Source: Caballeronia telluris | GTDB lineage: Bacteria > Pseudomonadota > Gammaproteobacteria > Burkholderiales > Burkholderiaceae | Assembly (NCBI RefSeq): GCF_001544495.1 | Contig: NZ_FCNZ02000012.1 | Coordinates: forward strand, 1 to 64,000 | Direction of reading: 5' to 3' | Length of the DNA: 64,000 bases | Notes under the pieces: generated by a model | What the model was told of the DNA's origin: nothing | Seen by the model: the letters and a program-made list of their open reading frames with translations, nothing else | The model's database searches: none | Shown here: piece after piece, positions 23,857 to 33,529 of the stretch | Numbering within the stretch: position 1 is the first letter of the stretch | Layout: every line of letters begins with the position of its first letter | Translations under genes and position numbers: made by a program

Positions 23857-26364
23857 TCAATCCCCCGCGGCCCGCAGCGCCGCGCGCGCGAGCACGCCCT
23901 CCAGTTCGGGCAAGTCGACCGGCTTGGTGAGATGAGCGTCGAAGCCCGCCGTCCGCGTGCGGGCGATGTCCTCGTCCGAACCGAGGCCCGTCATCGCCGC
24001 GACGATCACGTCGCCGCTCGTCGCCTCGCGGATGCGCCGGATCACGTCGAACCCCGTCATGCCCGGCATCGACAGGTCGAGCAACACGACCTGCGGCGCG
24101 CGTTGCCCGAACGACTGCAGCGCGTCGGGGCCGTCGTAGGCCGCGCGCGCGGTGTGTCCGAGCATTTCCACGAGCAGCGTCATGCTGTCGGCGGAATCCT
24201 TGTTGTCGTCGACGACCAGCACGTCGAGCGGCCGGTTCGCGTGCCGATCCGGCGTCGGCGGCACGCTCGCGGCGCGCGTCGGCGCCTGCACGAGCGGCAG
24301 CCACATGCTGAACGTGCTGCCCTGTCCCGCGCCGCCGCTGCGTGCTTCGACGTGTCCGCCGTGCAGTTGCGCGATGGCGCGCACGAGCGTCAGGCCGATG
24401 CCGAGGCCGCCCTCGTCCGCATGGGCGCCAGGCGGATGTTCCTGCACGAACAGGTCGAACACGCTGTCGAGCGCATCCGGCGAGATGCCGCGGCCCCGGT
24501 CGATCACGCGGACCACCACCGAATTCCCATGCGGCCCGGTTTCGAGCGTGATCTTCGAACCGACCGGGCTGAATTTCGATGCGTTGTTCAGCAGGTTGTT
24601 GAGCGCCTGGACGAGCCGCGTCGTATCGCCTTTCACGAACAGCGGCTGCTCGGCGCCGCTCACCGCGAGCCGTTGCTGGCGCTCGTCGAAAAGCGGCTGG
24701 CTCGCCTCGACGCTCAGCTGGATCACGTCGGCGACGTTGACCGTGTCGCTCGACAGGCGAATCTTGCCCGAACTGACGCGGCCCGCTTCGAGCAGATCGT
24801 CGACGAGCTTCGTCAGGTGCGCGAGCTGACGGTCGACGATCTGGCGGCTGCGCACGACGTCGGCGTCTTCGGTCGACTTGAGCTTGAGAATGCTGACCGC
24901 ATTGCGGATCGGCGCGAGCGGATTGCGCAGTTCGTGGCCGAGCAGCGCCAGAAATTCGTTCATCCGGCGGCTCGACGCTTCCAGTTCCTCGAGCCTGCGC
25001 CGCGCGGTCATGTCGCGCGTGATCTTGACGAAGCCTTGCTGCTGTCCGTCGCCATCGCGCAGCGCGGTCAGGATCACATGCGCCCAGAACGCGGAGCCGT
25101 CCTTGCGCAAGCGCCAGCCTTCGTTCTCTACGCGTCCCTGCGACGCCGCCCGCAGCAATTCGGCCTCCGGCTTCTTCTTGCTGACGTCGTCGGGTGAGAA
25201 GAACAGCGTGAAATGCCGCCCGACGATTTCGTCCGCTTCATAGCCGTGGATCTCGCGGGCGCCGTCGTTCCAGGACCGCACGAAGCCGTCCTGGTCCAGC
25301 ATGAAGATGGCGTAGTCGCTGACGGAATTGATCAGCAGACGCAGGCGTTCGTCGGCTTCCGTGGCGCGGCGCCGGTCGGAGATGTCGTGGATGAAGCAGG
25401 TGAACTGCCGCTGGCTCTCGAACCAGACCTCGCTGATCGTGAGTTCCGCCGGAAACTCGCGCCCGTCGCGGCGCATCGCCGGCAACTCGACGCGCTTGTT
25501 GATGAAGCGCGCTTCGCCCGTCGCGAGGTAGCGCGTGAGGCCCGCCCGGTGCGCATCGCGAAAGCGCTCGGGCACGATCAGCGCGGACAGTTCCTCGCCG
25601 ATCGCCTCATGGGTGCGCCAGCCGAACAGGTTCGCCGCGGCCTCGTTCCAGTCGGCGATGAGCCCCGCTTCGTCGATCGCCACGAACGCCACGTGCGCGT
25701 TGTCGAGCACGGTGCGCCGGCGCCGCAGCGCGTCGGCGAGCTTTTTCTCGTATTCGATGCGCAGCGACGACTCGACGTTCAGATCCGCGGCGACGCTTTG
25801 GTTCGCCCGCAACAGCTTCTCGTTTTCCTGGGCGATTTCTTCCCGCGCGATGGTCACGGCGATGCAGGCGCAAAACGCGTCGAGGATGCTGACGTCGGCG
25901 GCCTTGAACTGATCGACCTGGCGCGAAATCAGCTTCAGCACGGCAACCGAGCGTCCTTCGTAGACGACGGGCGCCACCACCATCGACACGGCCCCGACCG
26001 CTTCGCACGCGGCGCGGTCGACGCGATGATCGGTCGACGCATCGCGGCAGATGAGCGGCTGCTGCCGCGTGATGCACAGGCCCGAGAGGCTGCCCTCCAG
26101 GGCGATCCGCGTGCCGATGTGACGGGCGGCCTCGCCGCTCACGGCGCGATAGACGAGTTGATCGCCCTCGATCCACTCGACGACCGCCGACGCCACGCCG
26201 GCGACTTCCTTCAGCGTATCGGTCACGGATTGCAGATAAGGATCGAGCGGCAGCCGGGAATGCGCGAGGCTCGCAAAGGTCGAAAACCATCTTTGAAAAT
26301 GCGCGTGCCGAACGGGATTCGACTGTCGCTCTTCAGGTGATGACGCCTCGTACTGAAAGTGCAT
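23857..26364 (-). CDS. Hybrid sensor histidine kinase: GAF-PAS-PAS-HisKA-HATPase-receiver
   Basis: The 835-aa cytosolic kinase has a GAF domain (about 40-175), two PAS domains (about 215-335 and 340-455), and a HisKA domain with phospho-acceptor His477 in LLGHELRNP. The ATPase domain has N box LNNLLNNASKF, DRGRGISPD and GGLGIGLTLV, and a C-terminal receiver (about 713-830) has acceptor Asp763 in LLDLSMPGM. No TM helix is present, so the signal is internal, perhaps redox or light sensed by GAF or PAS. No output regulator or Hpt gene is adjacent; phosphate must move to a partner elsewhere. A 16-bp palindrome lies 83 bp upstream of its start. Confidence 0.9.
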   Translation of the reverse strand: MHFQYEASSPEERQSNPVRHAHFQRWFSTFASLAHSRLPLDPYLQSVTDTLKEVAGVASAVVEWIEGDQLVYRAVSGEAARHIGTRIALEGSLSGLCITRQQPLICRDASTDHRVDRAACEAVGAVSMVVAPVVYEGRSVAVLKLISRQVDQFKAADVSILDAFCACIAVTIAREEIAQENEKLLRANQSVAADLNVESSLRIEYEKKLADALRRRRTVLDNAHVAFVAIDEAGLIADWNEAAANLFGWRTHEAIGEELSALIVPERFRDAHRAGLTRYLATGEARFINKRVELPAMRRDGREFPAELTISEVWFESQRQFTCFIHDISDRRRATEADERLRLLINSVSDYAIFMLDQDGFVRSWNDGAREIHGYEADEIVGRHFTLFFSPDDVSKKKPEAELLRAASQGRVENEGWRLRKDGSAFWAHVILTALRDGDGQQQGFVKITRDMTARRRLEELEASSRRMNEFLALLGHELRNPLAPIRNAVSILKLKSTEDADVVRSRQIVDRQLAHLTKLVDDLLEAGRVSSGKIRLSSDTVNVADVIQLSVEASQPLFDERQQRLAVSGAEQPLFVKGDTTRLVQALNNLLNNASKFSPVGSKITLETGPHGNSVVVRVIDRGRGISPDALDSVFDLFVQEHPPGAHADEGGLGIGLTLVRAIAQLHGGHVEARSGGAGQGSTFSMWLPLVQAPTRAASVPPTPDRHANRPLDVLVVDDNKDSADSMTLLVEMLGHTARAAYDGPDALQSFGQRAPQVVLLDLSMPGMTGFDVIRRIREATSGDVIVAAMTGLGSDEDIARTRTAGFDAHLTKPVDLPELEGVLARAALRAAGD

Positions 26365-26710
26365 GGCCCGTTTCCGTTGTTATTGAATTCGCATCGGTAA
26401 CGCGGAACGTGTCCGCGAAACGCCGTCCGATTGAAACACAAAACTCGCGCAAACGTTTGCGCACGGCGGTCAAACTCGCCTTCAAGATTTCAATATTAGT
26501 TTTATAGACCGTTGTTAGCTCCGCCAATTAACCGATTTAATCGATTACATACACTATGTTCCGGGTTTATTGAAATGATTCTTCGACACCATGTAAATCC
26601 GTCTTTTTAATCCGGGGCGTATCGCGAAGGAAATGCCGACAAAATTGCGCGCGGATGTCCCGATACGCTCCGAACGGTATCATCGGGCCTCGCGATTCCA
26701 TAACAACAAC
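26365..26710. other. Divergent promoter region between the hybrid kinase and the EamA transporter
   Basis: About 345 bp, clearly AT-richer than its surroundings in 26480-26600, with no gene. It must contain both divergent promoters. The only strong structured element seen is the palindrome at 26447. Confidence 0.55.
26447..26462. promoter_or_regulatory. Perfect 16-bp palindrome resembling a LacI/PurR-type operator
   Basis: GCGCAAACGTTTGCGC has the CGCAAACGTTTGCG core of the E. coli PurR box and the central CG typical of LacI-family sites. It lies 83 bp before the kinase start and about 250 bp before the EamA gene, so it more likely acts on the kinase. No LacI-family gene is present in the window. 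Confidence 0.55.
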
Positions 26711-27616
26711 ATGACCCATTCGACGACGCGCTCGCGCTGGCCCGGCCTGATCTTCCTCTTCGTGACCGCCGTCGGCTGGGCGCTCAACTGGCCCGCCATG
26801 AAAGTGCTGCTCAAGCAATGGCCGCCGCTTTTTTCGCGCGGCGTCGCGGGCGTCGCGGCGGCGCTTTTGCTCGGCGCCATCGCGACCGCGATCGGCGAGA
26901 ACACGCGCATTTCGCGCCAGGTCATGCCGCGGGTCGTCCTCGCCGCCTGCACCAACGTCTTCGCGTGGATGGGTTTTTCCACGCTCTCGATGAAATGGCT
27001 TTCCGTCAGCGAGGGCGCGCTGCTCGTCTACACGATGCCGGTCTGGGCGATGCTGCTCGCCTGGCCGATCCAGTCGCGCCGGCCGACGCGCCGCGGCTTC
27101 GCCGCGCTCGCGCTGGCGCTGGCGGGCGTCGTCGTGCTGCTCGGCGGGCACGGCATCGCGTTCGACGCGGGCAAGCTCGCCGGCATCGGCTTCGCGCTTT
27201 CGGCGGCGGTGCTGTTTGCGCTCGGCACCGTGGTCGCGCGCACGGCGGTGCCGGTTGCGCCGGTCACGCTCGTCGCGTGGCAGGTCGGGATCGGCTGCGT
27301 GCCGATGGTGATCGCCGGCCTGCTTTTCGAGCATCCGGATTTCGCGGCGCTCAAGGCGAACGGCTGGGCCGTGCTCGTCTACATGGCGCTCGTGCCGATG
27401 GGCGTCTGCTATCTCGCGTGGTTCGCGACGCTGCGCTATTTGCCGCCGGAAGTCGCGTCGATCGGGATGCTGCTCGTGCCGATCATGGGCATCGTGGCCG
27501 CCGCGATCGCGCTCGGCGAACCGCTCGGCGCCCGCGAAGCTGCGGCGATGGCGCTCACGTTAAGCGGCGTCGGACTTGCGCTGCGCCGACCCGACGCGCC
27601 GTCGCGCGGCGAATGA
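26711..27616 (+). CDS. EamA (DMT superfamily) transporter
   Basis: The 301-aa protein has ten TM helices in two EamA repeats, starting with WPGLIFLFVTAVGWALNWPAMK and ending with a VPIMGIVAAAIALGEPLGAREAAAMALTLSGVGLA block characteristic of the family. EamA proteins export amino acids or other small metabolites, or import nucleotide sugars; the substrate is not predictable. The ATG at 26711 has no clear ribosome site, but upstream residues are not membrane-like. It is divergent from the hybrid kinase and is followed by a small membrane protein gene. Confidence 0.85.
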   Translation: MTHSTTRSRWPGLIFLFVTAVGWALNWPAMKVLLKQWPPLFSRGVAGVAAALLLGAIATAIGENTRISRQVMPRVVLAACTNVFAWMGFSTLSMKWLSVSEGALLVYTMPVWAMLLAWPIQSRRPTRRGFAALALALAGVVVLLGGHGIAFDAGKLAGIGFALSAAVLFALGTVVARTAVPVAPVTLVAWQVGIGCVPMVIAGLLFEHPDFAALKANGWAVLVYMALVPMGVCYLAWFATLRYLPPEVASIGMLLVPIMGIVAAAIALGEPLGAREAAAMALTLSGVGLALRRPDAPSRGE

Positions 27617-27708
27617 CACGGCCGCCGCAGCAACCGAGAAGCAGTACGCAGAGGGCCCACGCGCGACCTAAAATATAAGCGTGGTCGGGCTCGGATGCGG
27701 AGGCCGCG

Positions 27709-27933
27709 ATGAACGAGTTTTTGGGTACCCTGATCCGGTTGTCCGGTTCGGCTTTGAGTTCGCGCGTGACAGTGGGCGACGTCGTCAACGTGCTGTTCGC
27801 GCTCTCGCTGCTGGCGCTCGTCGCGCTGGTGCTGCTGGTGCACGAGGGCATCGAATCGCGCCGCTCGCGCGAGGCGCTGCGCGGCCATGCGCCACACGAG
27901 GCGCATCACGGCTGGCTGCGTCATCGCCATTGA
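27709..27933 (+). CDS. Small single-span membrane protein, 74 aa
   Basis: GGAGG lies 7 nt before the ATG. The protein has one strong TM helix (residues about 25-46, VVNVLFALSLLALVALVLLV) flanked by a short N-terminal amphipathic part and a His/Arg-rich C-terminus ending WLRHRH. No family is recognised. It is probably inserted in the inner membrane. A terminator about 60 nt downstream closes the unit; an ACCTAAAATATAAGC stretch upstream could be its promoter. Confidence 0.65.
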   Translation: MNEFLGTLIRLSGSALSSRVTVGDVVNVLFALSLLALVALVLLVHEGIESRRSREALRGHAPHEAHHGWLRHRH

Positions 27934-27993
27934 GCGGCTGCGAAACATTGCCGGGCGCGGGCGCTTGGACGGCCGCGAGCGTCCGCAAAACTA

Positions 27994-28024
27994 AAGGCCC
28001 CGTCGCGCAATGCGCCGGGGCCTT
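27994..28024. terminator. Rho-independent terminator after the small membrane protein gene
   Basis: AAGGCCCCG (27994-28002) pairs with CGGGGCCTT (28016-28024), followed by a short T/C tract. The symmetrical A and T ends could serve both this gene and the convergent PBP gene. Confidence 0.8.
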
Positions 28025-28204
28025 CTCTCAAGATAGTTCGTCGATGGGAAGTAGTAGGCGCGGCTGTGTCCTGCCGCGCCAGAACGCTTCTTACATCGGC
28101 TCTCACACTCTGTGGCGGATGTCCCAATGTACATACAAATAAATGCCGCCTGTGTGGGACGTCGCACGCAGAGTGCGAAATAGCGCGACGCTCGGCGGCT
28201 CGTT

Positions 28205-30523
28205 TCAGGGCGCGGCGCCCGGGCCGGAGGCGGGCTGCTGCTCTTCGGACGGCAGCGGCAGCAACGGCGGCATCTCGGCCGGCATTGACGACGCGATGAT
28301 CGGCGGCACGGCCTGCGGCGCTCTCGCCGGCTTCGAAGCGAACCGGTTCGCGAACCATCCTCGAACACTCGCGACCCACGCGCGCAACGTGCCGGTCTCT
28401 TCTTCCCTGGCGAAGCGCTCGCGCGGATCGATCAGACGCGAGCGCATCGAACGCTGGAAGAAATCGCCGACGATCGGTAACGCGCTGTGCGCGCCCTGTC
28501 CCCAGTAGTCGCTGCGCAGCGTCACGCGACTGTCGTTGAAGCCGACCCACGCGCCCGCCACGAGCTGCGGATGCACCAGGATGAACCAGCCGTCGGCGTT
28601 GTCCTGCGTCGTGCCGGTCTTGCCCGCGACCTCTCCGCGAATCCCGAAGCGGCTGCGAATGCTCGAACCCGTGCCGCGATCGATCACCGCGCGCATCGCG
28701 TCGAGCAGTTTCTGCGCGGCGTCCGCGGGCAGCACGCGTTCGGGCGTCGCGGGCTCGAACTGCGCCAGCAGTTCGCCCTTGCGATCCTCGATGCGCGTGA
28801 CGAGCACCGGCTCGACATGGCCGCCGCCGTTCGCGATCGTCCCGTATGCCGACACCATTTCCTTCAGCGTCACCGGACTCGTGCCGAGCGCGAGCGACGG
28901 CACGAGTTCGAGCCTGCTGTCGCGCACGCCCATCGCACGCGCGAGCCGCGCGACGCGCGCGGGCCCGACTTCCTGCATCAGTTGCGCCGTGATGCGGTTC
29001 TTCGAATAGGCGAGACCATCGCGCAGGGTCACGGGACGGCCGCTCGGCGGCGAGTCGTCCTCGGGACGCCAGACTTCGCCGCCCGCGAGCGGGATCTCGA
29101 CGGCCTGGTCGATGAACGTGTCGTCGGGCTTGGCGCCCTGCTCGAAGGCCGCGCCATAGACGAACGGCTTGAAGGTCGAGCCCGGCTGGCGCCGCGCCTG
29201 GCTGACGTGATCGAACGGGTCCTGGCTGAAATCGCGACTGCCGACCCACGCCCGGATATAGCCGTTGCGCGGATCGAGCGCGAGAAACGCCGCCTGCATG
29301 CGCGTCTTGTTCTCGCACAGCGTGCGCATGAAGTTGCGGTCCGATGCGAAGCGCTTCATCGCTTCGTCTTCGGCGACGCCGGCATCCTTCGCCGCGCGGT
29401 ATTCGGGCGACTCGCGCACGAACGCGCGCACGAGGTCGGGATTGCCGCCGGCGCAGCCCGCACGCGCGCCCCACGCCGCGTTCGCGATCGACTGCAACTG
29501 GTTGCCCTGCCACGTGACGGCTTGCGTCGCCATCGTCTGCAGACGCGAGTCGATGGTGGTGCGCACCACGAGCCCGTCGGAATAGATGTTGTAGTCGTTG
29601 TCGTCGGCCCACGCGATCAGCCACTTGCGCAACTGCTGCGCGAAATGCGGCGCGCGGCCGGGCGCCTCCAGCTGACGCTCGAAATCGACGCGCAATGGCC
29701 GGCGCTTCAGCGACTCGTAGGTCGTAGGCGCGAGATGTCCGTACTTCACCATCTGCGCGAGCACGATGTTGCGCCGCTCCAGCGCGCGCTCGGGATTGAT
29801 GACCGGGTTGTAGTAGCTGTTGCCCTTCAGCATGCCGACGAGCGTCGCGCTTTCGGTCACGTCGAGACGATCGGCGGATTTGTCGAAGTAGGTGCGCGCC
29901 GCCATCTCGATGCCGTACGCGTTGTACAGGAACGGCACGGTGTTGAGATACGTTTCGAGGATCTCGGCTTTCGTGTAGATCATCTCGATCTTGAGCGCGG
30001 TGATCGCTTCCTTCAGCTTGCGCGTGAGCGTCTGCGAGCGGCCGATGTCGTCCGGGTACAGGTTGCGCGCGAGCTGCTGCGTGATGGTGGAGCCGCCCTG
30101 CCGGTCGCCGGAGAACGTGCGAACCGCCGCCGACGCCGTGCGCCGCCAGTCCAGGCCGTGATGCTGATAGAAGCGATGATCCTCGGTCGCGACGAGCGCC
30201 TCGACCACATGCGGCGAGATGTCCGCGAGCTTCGCCCACTCGCGGTTGACGGGTTTGAATTCCGCGAGCAGCTTGCCATCGGCGGAAAAGATGCGCGCGG
30301 GTTCGTCGACCTTGGCACGGCGGATGTCGCCGATGCCCGGCGTGAACGGAATCAGCACGAGCACGTAGAGGAGCACGAGCGCGGGCACGGCCGCCGCCGC
30401 CCGCACGAGACCGCGTCGCGTGGGATGACGCAGGCGGCGCAAAAGTTCGGCGGCGACCGGACGCGTGCGCGCGATGGCGCGGTCGAAATGGTCTCGAAGG
30501 AAGGATACGTCGGGGCGCTTCAC
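28205..30523 (-). CDS. Class A penicillin-binding protein (PBP1A-type transglycosylase/transpeptidase)
   Basis: The 772-aa inner-membrane enzyme polymerises and cross-links peptidoglycan. A TM helix (39-60) is followed by a GT51 transglycosylase with catalytic Glu114 in ATEDHRFYQ and GGSTITQQLARN (143-154). The transpeptidase shows STFK (nucleophile Ser449), SKN (507-509) and KTGT (635-638). All key residues are intact. A Pro-rich tail (about 745-772) ends the protein. The start is a GTG at 30523, the first start codon giving the cytoplasmic Arg-rich tail, with AGG six bases before it. It is divergent from a TldD-type gene. The 28-kb-side small membrane gene is convergent. Confidence 0.92.
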   Translation of the reverse strand: MKRPDVSFLRDHFDRAIARTRPVAAELLRRLRHPTRRGLVRAAAAVPALVLLYVLVLIPFTPGIGDIRRAKVDEPARIFSADGKLLAEFKPVNREWAKLADISPHVVEALVATEDHRFYQHHGLDWRRTASAAVRTFSGDRQGGSTITQQLARNLYPDDIGRSQTLTRKLKEAITALKIEMIYTKAEILETYLNTVPFLYNAYGIEMAARTYFDKSADRLDVTESATLVGMLKGNSYYNPVINPERALERRNIVLAQMVKYGHLAPTTYESLKRRPLRVDFERQLEAPGRAPHFAQQLRKWLIAWADDNDYNIYSDGLVVRTTIDSRLQTMATQAVTWQGNQLQSIANAAWGARAGCAGGNPDLVRAFVRESPEYRAAKDAGVAEDEAMKRFASDRNFMRTLCENKTRMQAAFLALDPRNGYIRAWVGSRDFSQDPFDHVSQARRQPGSTFKPFVYGAAFEQGAKPDDTFIDQAVEIPLAGGEVWRPEDDSPPSGRPVTLRDGLAYSKNRITAQLMQEVGPARVARLARAMGVRDSRLELVPSLALGTSPVTLKEMVSAYGTIANGGGHVEPVLVTRIEDRKGELLAQFEPATPERVLPADAAQKLLDAMRAVIDRGTGSSIRSRFGIRGEVAGKTGTTQDNADGWFILVHPQLVAGAWVGFNDSRVTLRSDYWGQGAHSALPIVGDFFQRSMRSRLIDPRERFAREEETGTLRAWVASVRGWFANRFASKPARAPQAVPPIIASSMPAEMPPLLPLPSEEQQPASGPGAAP

Positions 30524-30649
30524 ACTGACCTGCCGGCTGCGGGGAAGGCAGCATGCTAGCAAATTGGGCACGGACGGGATCGGAAGGCGCGCCTCCCACG
30601 TTTTTTTCGATCGGCCATAATGTGCCGTCCGCACGATCGAGCCCATCGC

Positions 30650-32089
30650 ATGATCCAGGAATCCGTGACACGCGCCGCGAGCGCCCTGCGCAGCACGGCG
30701 GACTTCTGGTCCGTGCGCATCGTCGATGAACGAATCGACCAGCATGCCGTGCGCAACGACGTCGTCCAGCCGCTCTCCACCACGCGCGATCGCGGCGCGA
30801 TGCTCGTCGCGTGGGCCGGGGCGGGCGCCGGTTATGCCGCGAGCCCCGACCTCTCCGCGTCGGGCCTGCAAGCCGCGCTCGACGTCGCCACGCAGCGCGC
30901 ACAAGCGTGCGCGGCCGCGTCGCTCGTCGATCACCGGCAGATGCTGCGTCCCGTCGAAAGCGGCCGATACGAATCGCCCGGCGCACAAGCGCCCCTGCCC
31001 GATCGCAACGAATGGCTCGCGCGTCTCGCGCACGAATGCGCCGCCGCACGCATCGACGAGCGCATCGTCGAACGCATCGCGGGCGTGACCCTCACGCGCA
31101 TCGAGCAAACCTTCATCACGAGCGACGGCGTGCGCGTCGACCAGCGTTTCAATCTCGTGATGCCGCAATTCACCGCCGTCGCGCACGCGGCGGGCGACAC
31201 GCAAGTCCGCACGCTCGGCGGCGACTACGGCACGCTCGCGCAAGGCGGAATCGAAGTGCTCGCGCGCTATCGGTTCGACGGCGCGGGCGAGCGCATCGCC
31301 GACGAAGCACTGCAACTGCTCGCCGCGCCGAATTGTCCGTCGGGACCGCGCGACCTGCTCCTGATGCCCGACCAGATGATGCTGCAGATCCACGAATCGA
31401 TCGGTCATCCGCTCGAACTGGATCGCATCCTCGGCGACGAGCGCAATTTCGCGGGATCGAGCTTCATCAGGCGCGAAGACTTCGGCACCTATCGTTACGG
31501 CTCGCCGCTCCTCAACGTGACCTTCGACCCCGGCTACGCGGCCGAAGCCGCCACCTACGCGTTCGACGACGACGGCACCCGCGCGCACAAGGCGTATCTG
31601 ATCCGCGACGGCGTGCTCGAACGGCCGCTCGGCGGCGCGCTGTCGCAACAGCGCGCGGGGCTTCCCGGCGTGGCGAACTCGCGGGCGTCGGGCTGGAACC
31701 GTCCGCCGATCGACCGCATGGCGAATCTCAACATCGAGCCGGGATCGAGCTCGCTCGACGAGATGATCGCCGGCATCGAACGCGGCATCATGATGCGCAC
31801 GAATACGTCGTGGTCCATCGACGATCATCGCAACAAGTTCCAGTTCGGCTGCGAGTGGGGCCAGTTGATCGAGAACGGCACGCTCACGCAAGTGGTCCGG
31901 CAACCGAACTATCGCGGCATCTCGGCGAACTTCTGGCGCAGCCTGGCCGCCGTCGGCAACGAGGAGACGCGCCGCGTGTATGGCACGTCGATGTGCGGCA
32001 AGGGCGAGCCGATGCAGATCGTGCGCGTCGGCCATGCGTCGCCGGCATGCGTGTTCAGCAACGTCGACGTGTTCGGAGGCGCGCGATGA
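30650..32089 (+). CDS. TldD-family metalloprotease subunit
   Basis: The 479-aa protein matches TldD/PmbA metallopeptidases. It has the zinc-binding HESIGH (248-253, HExxxH), the following HPLELDRILGDE region, a conserved FDDDGTRAHKAYLIRDGVL block, and a C-terminal half with PNYRGISANFWRSL. TldD and PmbA/TldE form a heterodimer that degrades unfolded peptides and removes leader peptides of some modified peptide natural products. Translation is coupled to the next gene by ATGA. Start 30650 is favoured over 30620 because it fits the family's N-terminus. Canonical tldD is usually elsewhere in Burkholderiaceae, so this may be a paralogous pair. Confidence 0.85.
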   Translation: MIQESVTRAASALRSTADFWSVRIVDERIDQHAVRNDVVQPLSTTRDRGAMLVAWAGAGAGYAASPDLSASGLQAALDVATQRAQACAAASLVDHRQMLRPVESGRYESPGAQAPLPDRNEWLARLAHECAAARIDERIVERIAGVTLTRIEQTFITSDGVRVDQRFNLVMPQFTAVAHAAGDTQVRTLGGDYGTLAQGGIEVLARYRFDGAGERIADEALQLLAAPNCPSGPRDLLLMPDQMMLQIHESIGHPLELDRILGDERNFAGSSFIRREDFGTYRYGSPLLNVTFDPGYAAEAATYAFDDDGTRAHKAYLIRDGVLERPLGGALSQQRAGLPGVANSRASGWNRPPIDRMANLNIEPGSSSLDEMIAGIERGIMMRTNTSWSIDDHRNKFQFGCEWGQLIENGTLTQVVRQPNYRGISANFWRSLAAVGNEETRRVYGTSMCGKGEPMQIVRVGHASPACVFSNVDVFGGAR

Positions 32090-33426
32090 CCGCACCGGCA
32101 TTCGACTGGCATCGTCATTTCGCCTCGCTCGCGGACGACATCGAAGCGCGGCTGCGCGAAGGCGAAGTCGCGTTGACGTCGCTCTCGGCCGAAGACTCGG
32201 ACTTCGTTCGCTTCAACGCGGGCAAGGTGCGGCAGATCGGCCGCGTGACGCAGGGCAAGCTGACGCTGCGGCTCGTCGAGGGCGAACGGCAGGCGTATGC
32301 GACGCTCACGATCGGCGGCGACCCCGCGCAGGATCGAAGCGATATCGCCGAGACGCTCGCTATCCTGCGCGACGGTCTGCGCGACGCGCCCGACGATCCG
32401 CACCTGCTCTTCGACCGCTCGCCGTGGTCGCAGTCGACGCACCGGCGCGGCACCTTGCCCGGAATCGACGCGCTCGTGCGCGTCGTCACCGGCTGCGCGG
32501 CCGGGCTCGATTTCGTCGGCTTCTACGCGGGCGGCTCGATCGTGCGCGGCTTCGCTTCGTCGCTCGGCAGCCGCGGCTGGCACGAGGTCGAGAACTTCAA
32601 CTTCAGCTGGTCGCTGTGCGAAGCGGGCGGACGCGCGATCAAGACAACCTACGCGGGCGACGACTGGCGCGACGATGTCTTCGCGAGCCGCGTCGAGCAG
32701 GCCGCCGCCCACATGCGGGTGTTCGAGCGCACGCCGCGCGTCCTGTCGCCGGGACAGTACCGCACTTACCTCGCGCCGGCCGCGCTTTGGGAACTGATCG
32801 GCACCGCGTCGTTCACCGCGTTCTCCGCGCGCCAGCAGGCGAGCGGGCGCAGCGAGTTGCATCGGTTGCACGCGGGTGAGGTATCGCTCGATCCGCGCGT
32901 CACGCTGACCGAAGACCTCGGCCTCGACATCGCGCCGCGCTTCAACGAGGACGGCTATCTGCGCGAGAGCGTGCCGCTCATCGAGCAGGGCCGCAGCGCG
33001 GGGCTGCTCGTCAGCGCGCGCACGGCTCGCGAACACGGCCAGCGTCCGAACGGGGCGCTCGCAAGCGAGATGCCGGTCACGTTGTCAATGCAAGGCGGCG
33101 ATCTCGCCGACGCCGATGTGCTGAAGGCGCTCGATACGGGGCTGTATGTGGGCAACCTCTGGTACGTGAATTTTTCCGATCGCGTGAACGGCCGGCTCAC
33201 CGGCATGACGCGCTTTGCGACGTTCTGGGTCGAGCATGGCGAGATCGTCGCGCCGGTCGAGGCAATGCGTTTCGACGACAGTCTCTATCGCCTGCTCGGC
33301 AGCGAACTCGAACGGCTCGGCGAGACGCCGGAGCTGATGCTGAGCGACTGGACCTGGGGCGAGCGGTCGACAGGCGGGATGAAGCTGCCCGGACTTCTCG
33401 CGCGTTCATTCGACCTGACTCTTTAA
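32086..33426 (+). CDS. PmbA/TldE-family partner of the TldD protease
   Basis: The 446-aa protein shares the TldD/PmbA fold but lacks an HExxxH motif, as expected for the non-catalytic TldE subunit that shapes the protease chamber. Recognisable parts are an N-terminal SDFVRFNAGKVRQIGRV segment, a middle region starting SPGQYRTYLAPAALWELI and the C-terminal SMQGGDLADADVLKALDTGLYVGNLWYVNFSD part with WVEHGEI after it. GGAGG stands 7 nt before the ATG, which overlaps the tldD stop. The pair is probably made in equal amounts. No modified-peptide precursor gene was recognised nearby. Confidence 0.82.
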   Translation: MTAPAFDWHRHFASLADDIEARLREGEVALTSLSAEDSDFVRFNAGKVRQIGRVTQGKLTLRLVEGERQAYATLTIGGDPAQDRSDIAETLAILRDGLRDAPDDPHLLFDRSPWSQSTHRRGTLPGIDALVRVVTGCAAGLDFVGFYAGGSIVRGFASSLGSRGWHEVENFNFSWSLCEAGGRAIKTTYAGDDWRDDVFASRVEQAAAHMRVFERTPRVLSPGQYRTYLAPAALWELIGTASFTAFSARQQASGRSELHRLHAGEVSLDPRVTLTEDLGLDIAPRFNEDGYLRESVPLIEQGRSAGLLVSARTAREHGQRPNGALASEMPVTLSMQGGDLADADVLKALDTGLYVGNLWYVNFSDRVNGRLTGMTRFATFWVEHGEIVAPVEAMRFDDSLYRLLGSELERLGETPELMLSDWTWGERSTGGMKLPGLLARSFDLTL

Positions 33427-33529
33427 GCAGGGCAACGACTCGCGTTCGAATTCGCACGACGAGTCATATTTCTTACACAGGTAATACCTATCCTTGGACC
33501 CCATCTCTTCAAGATGCGCGCGTCCGGGT

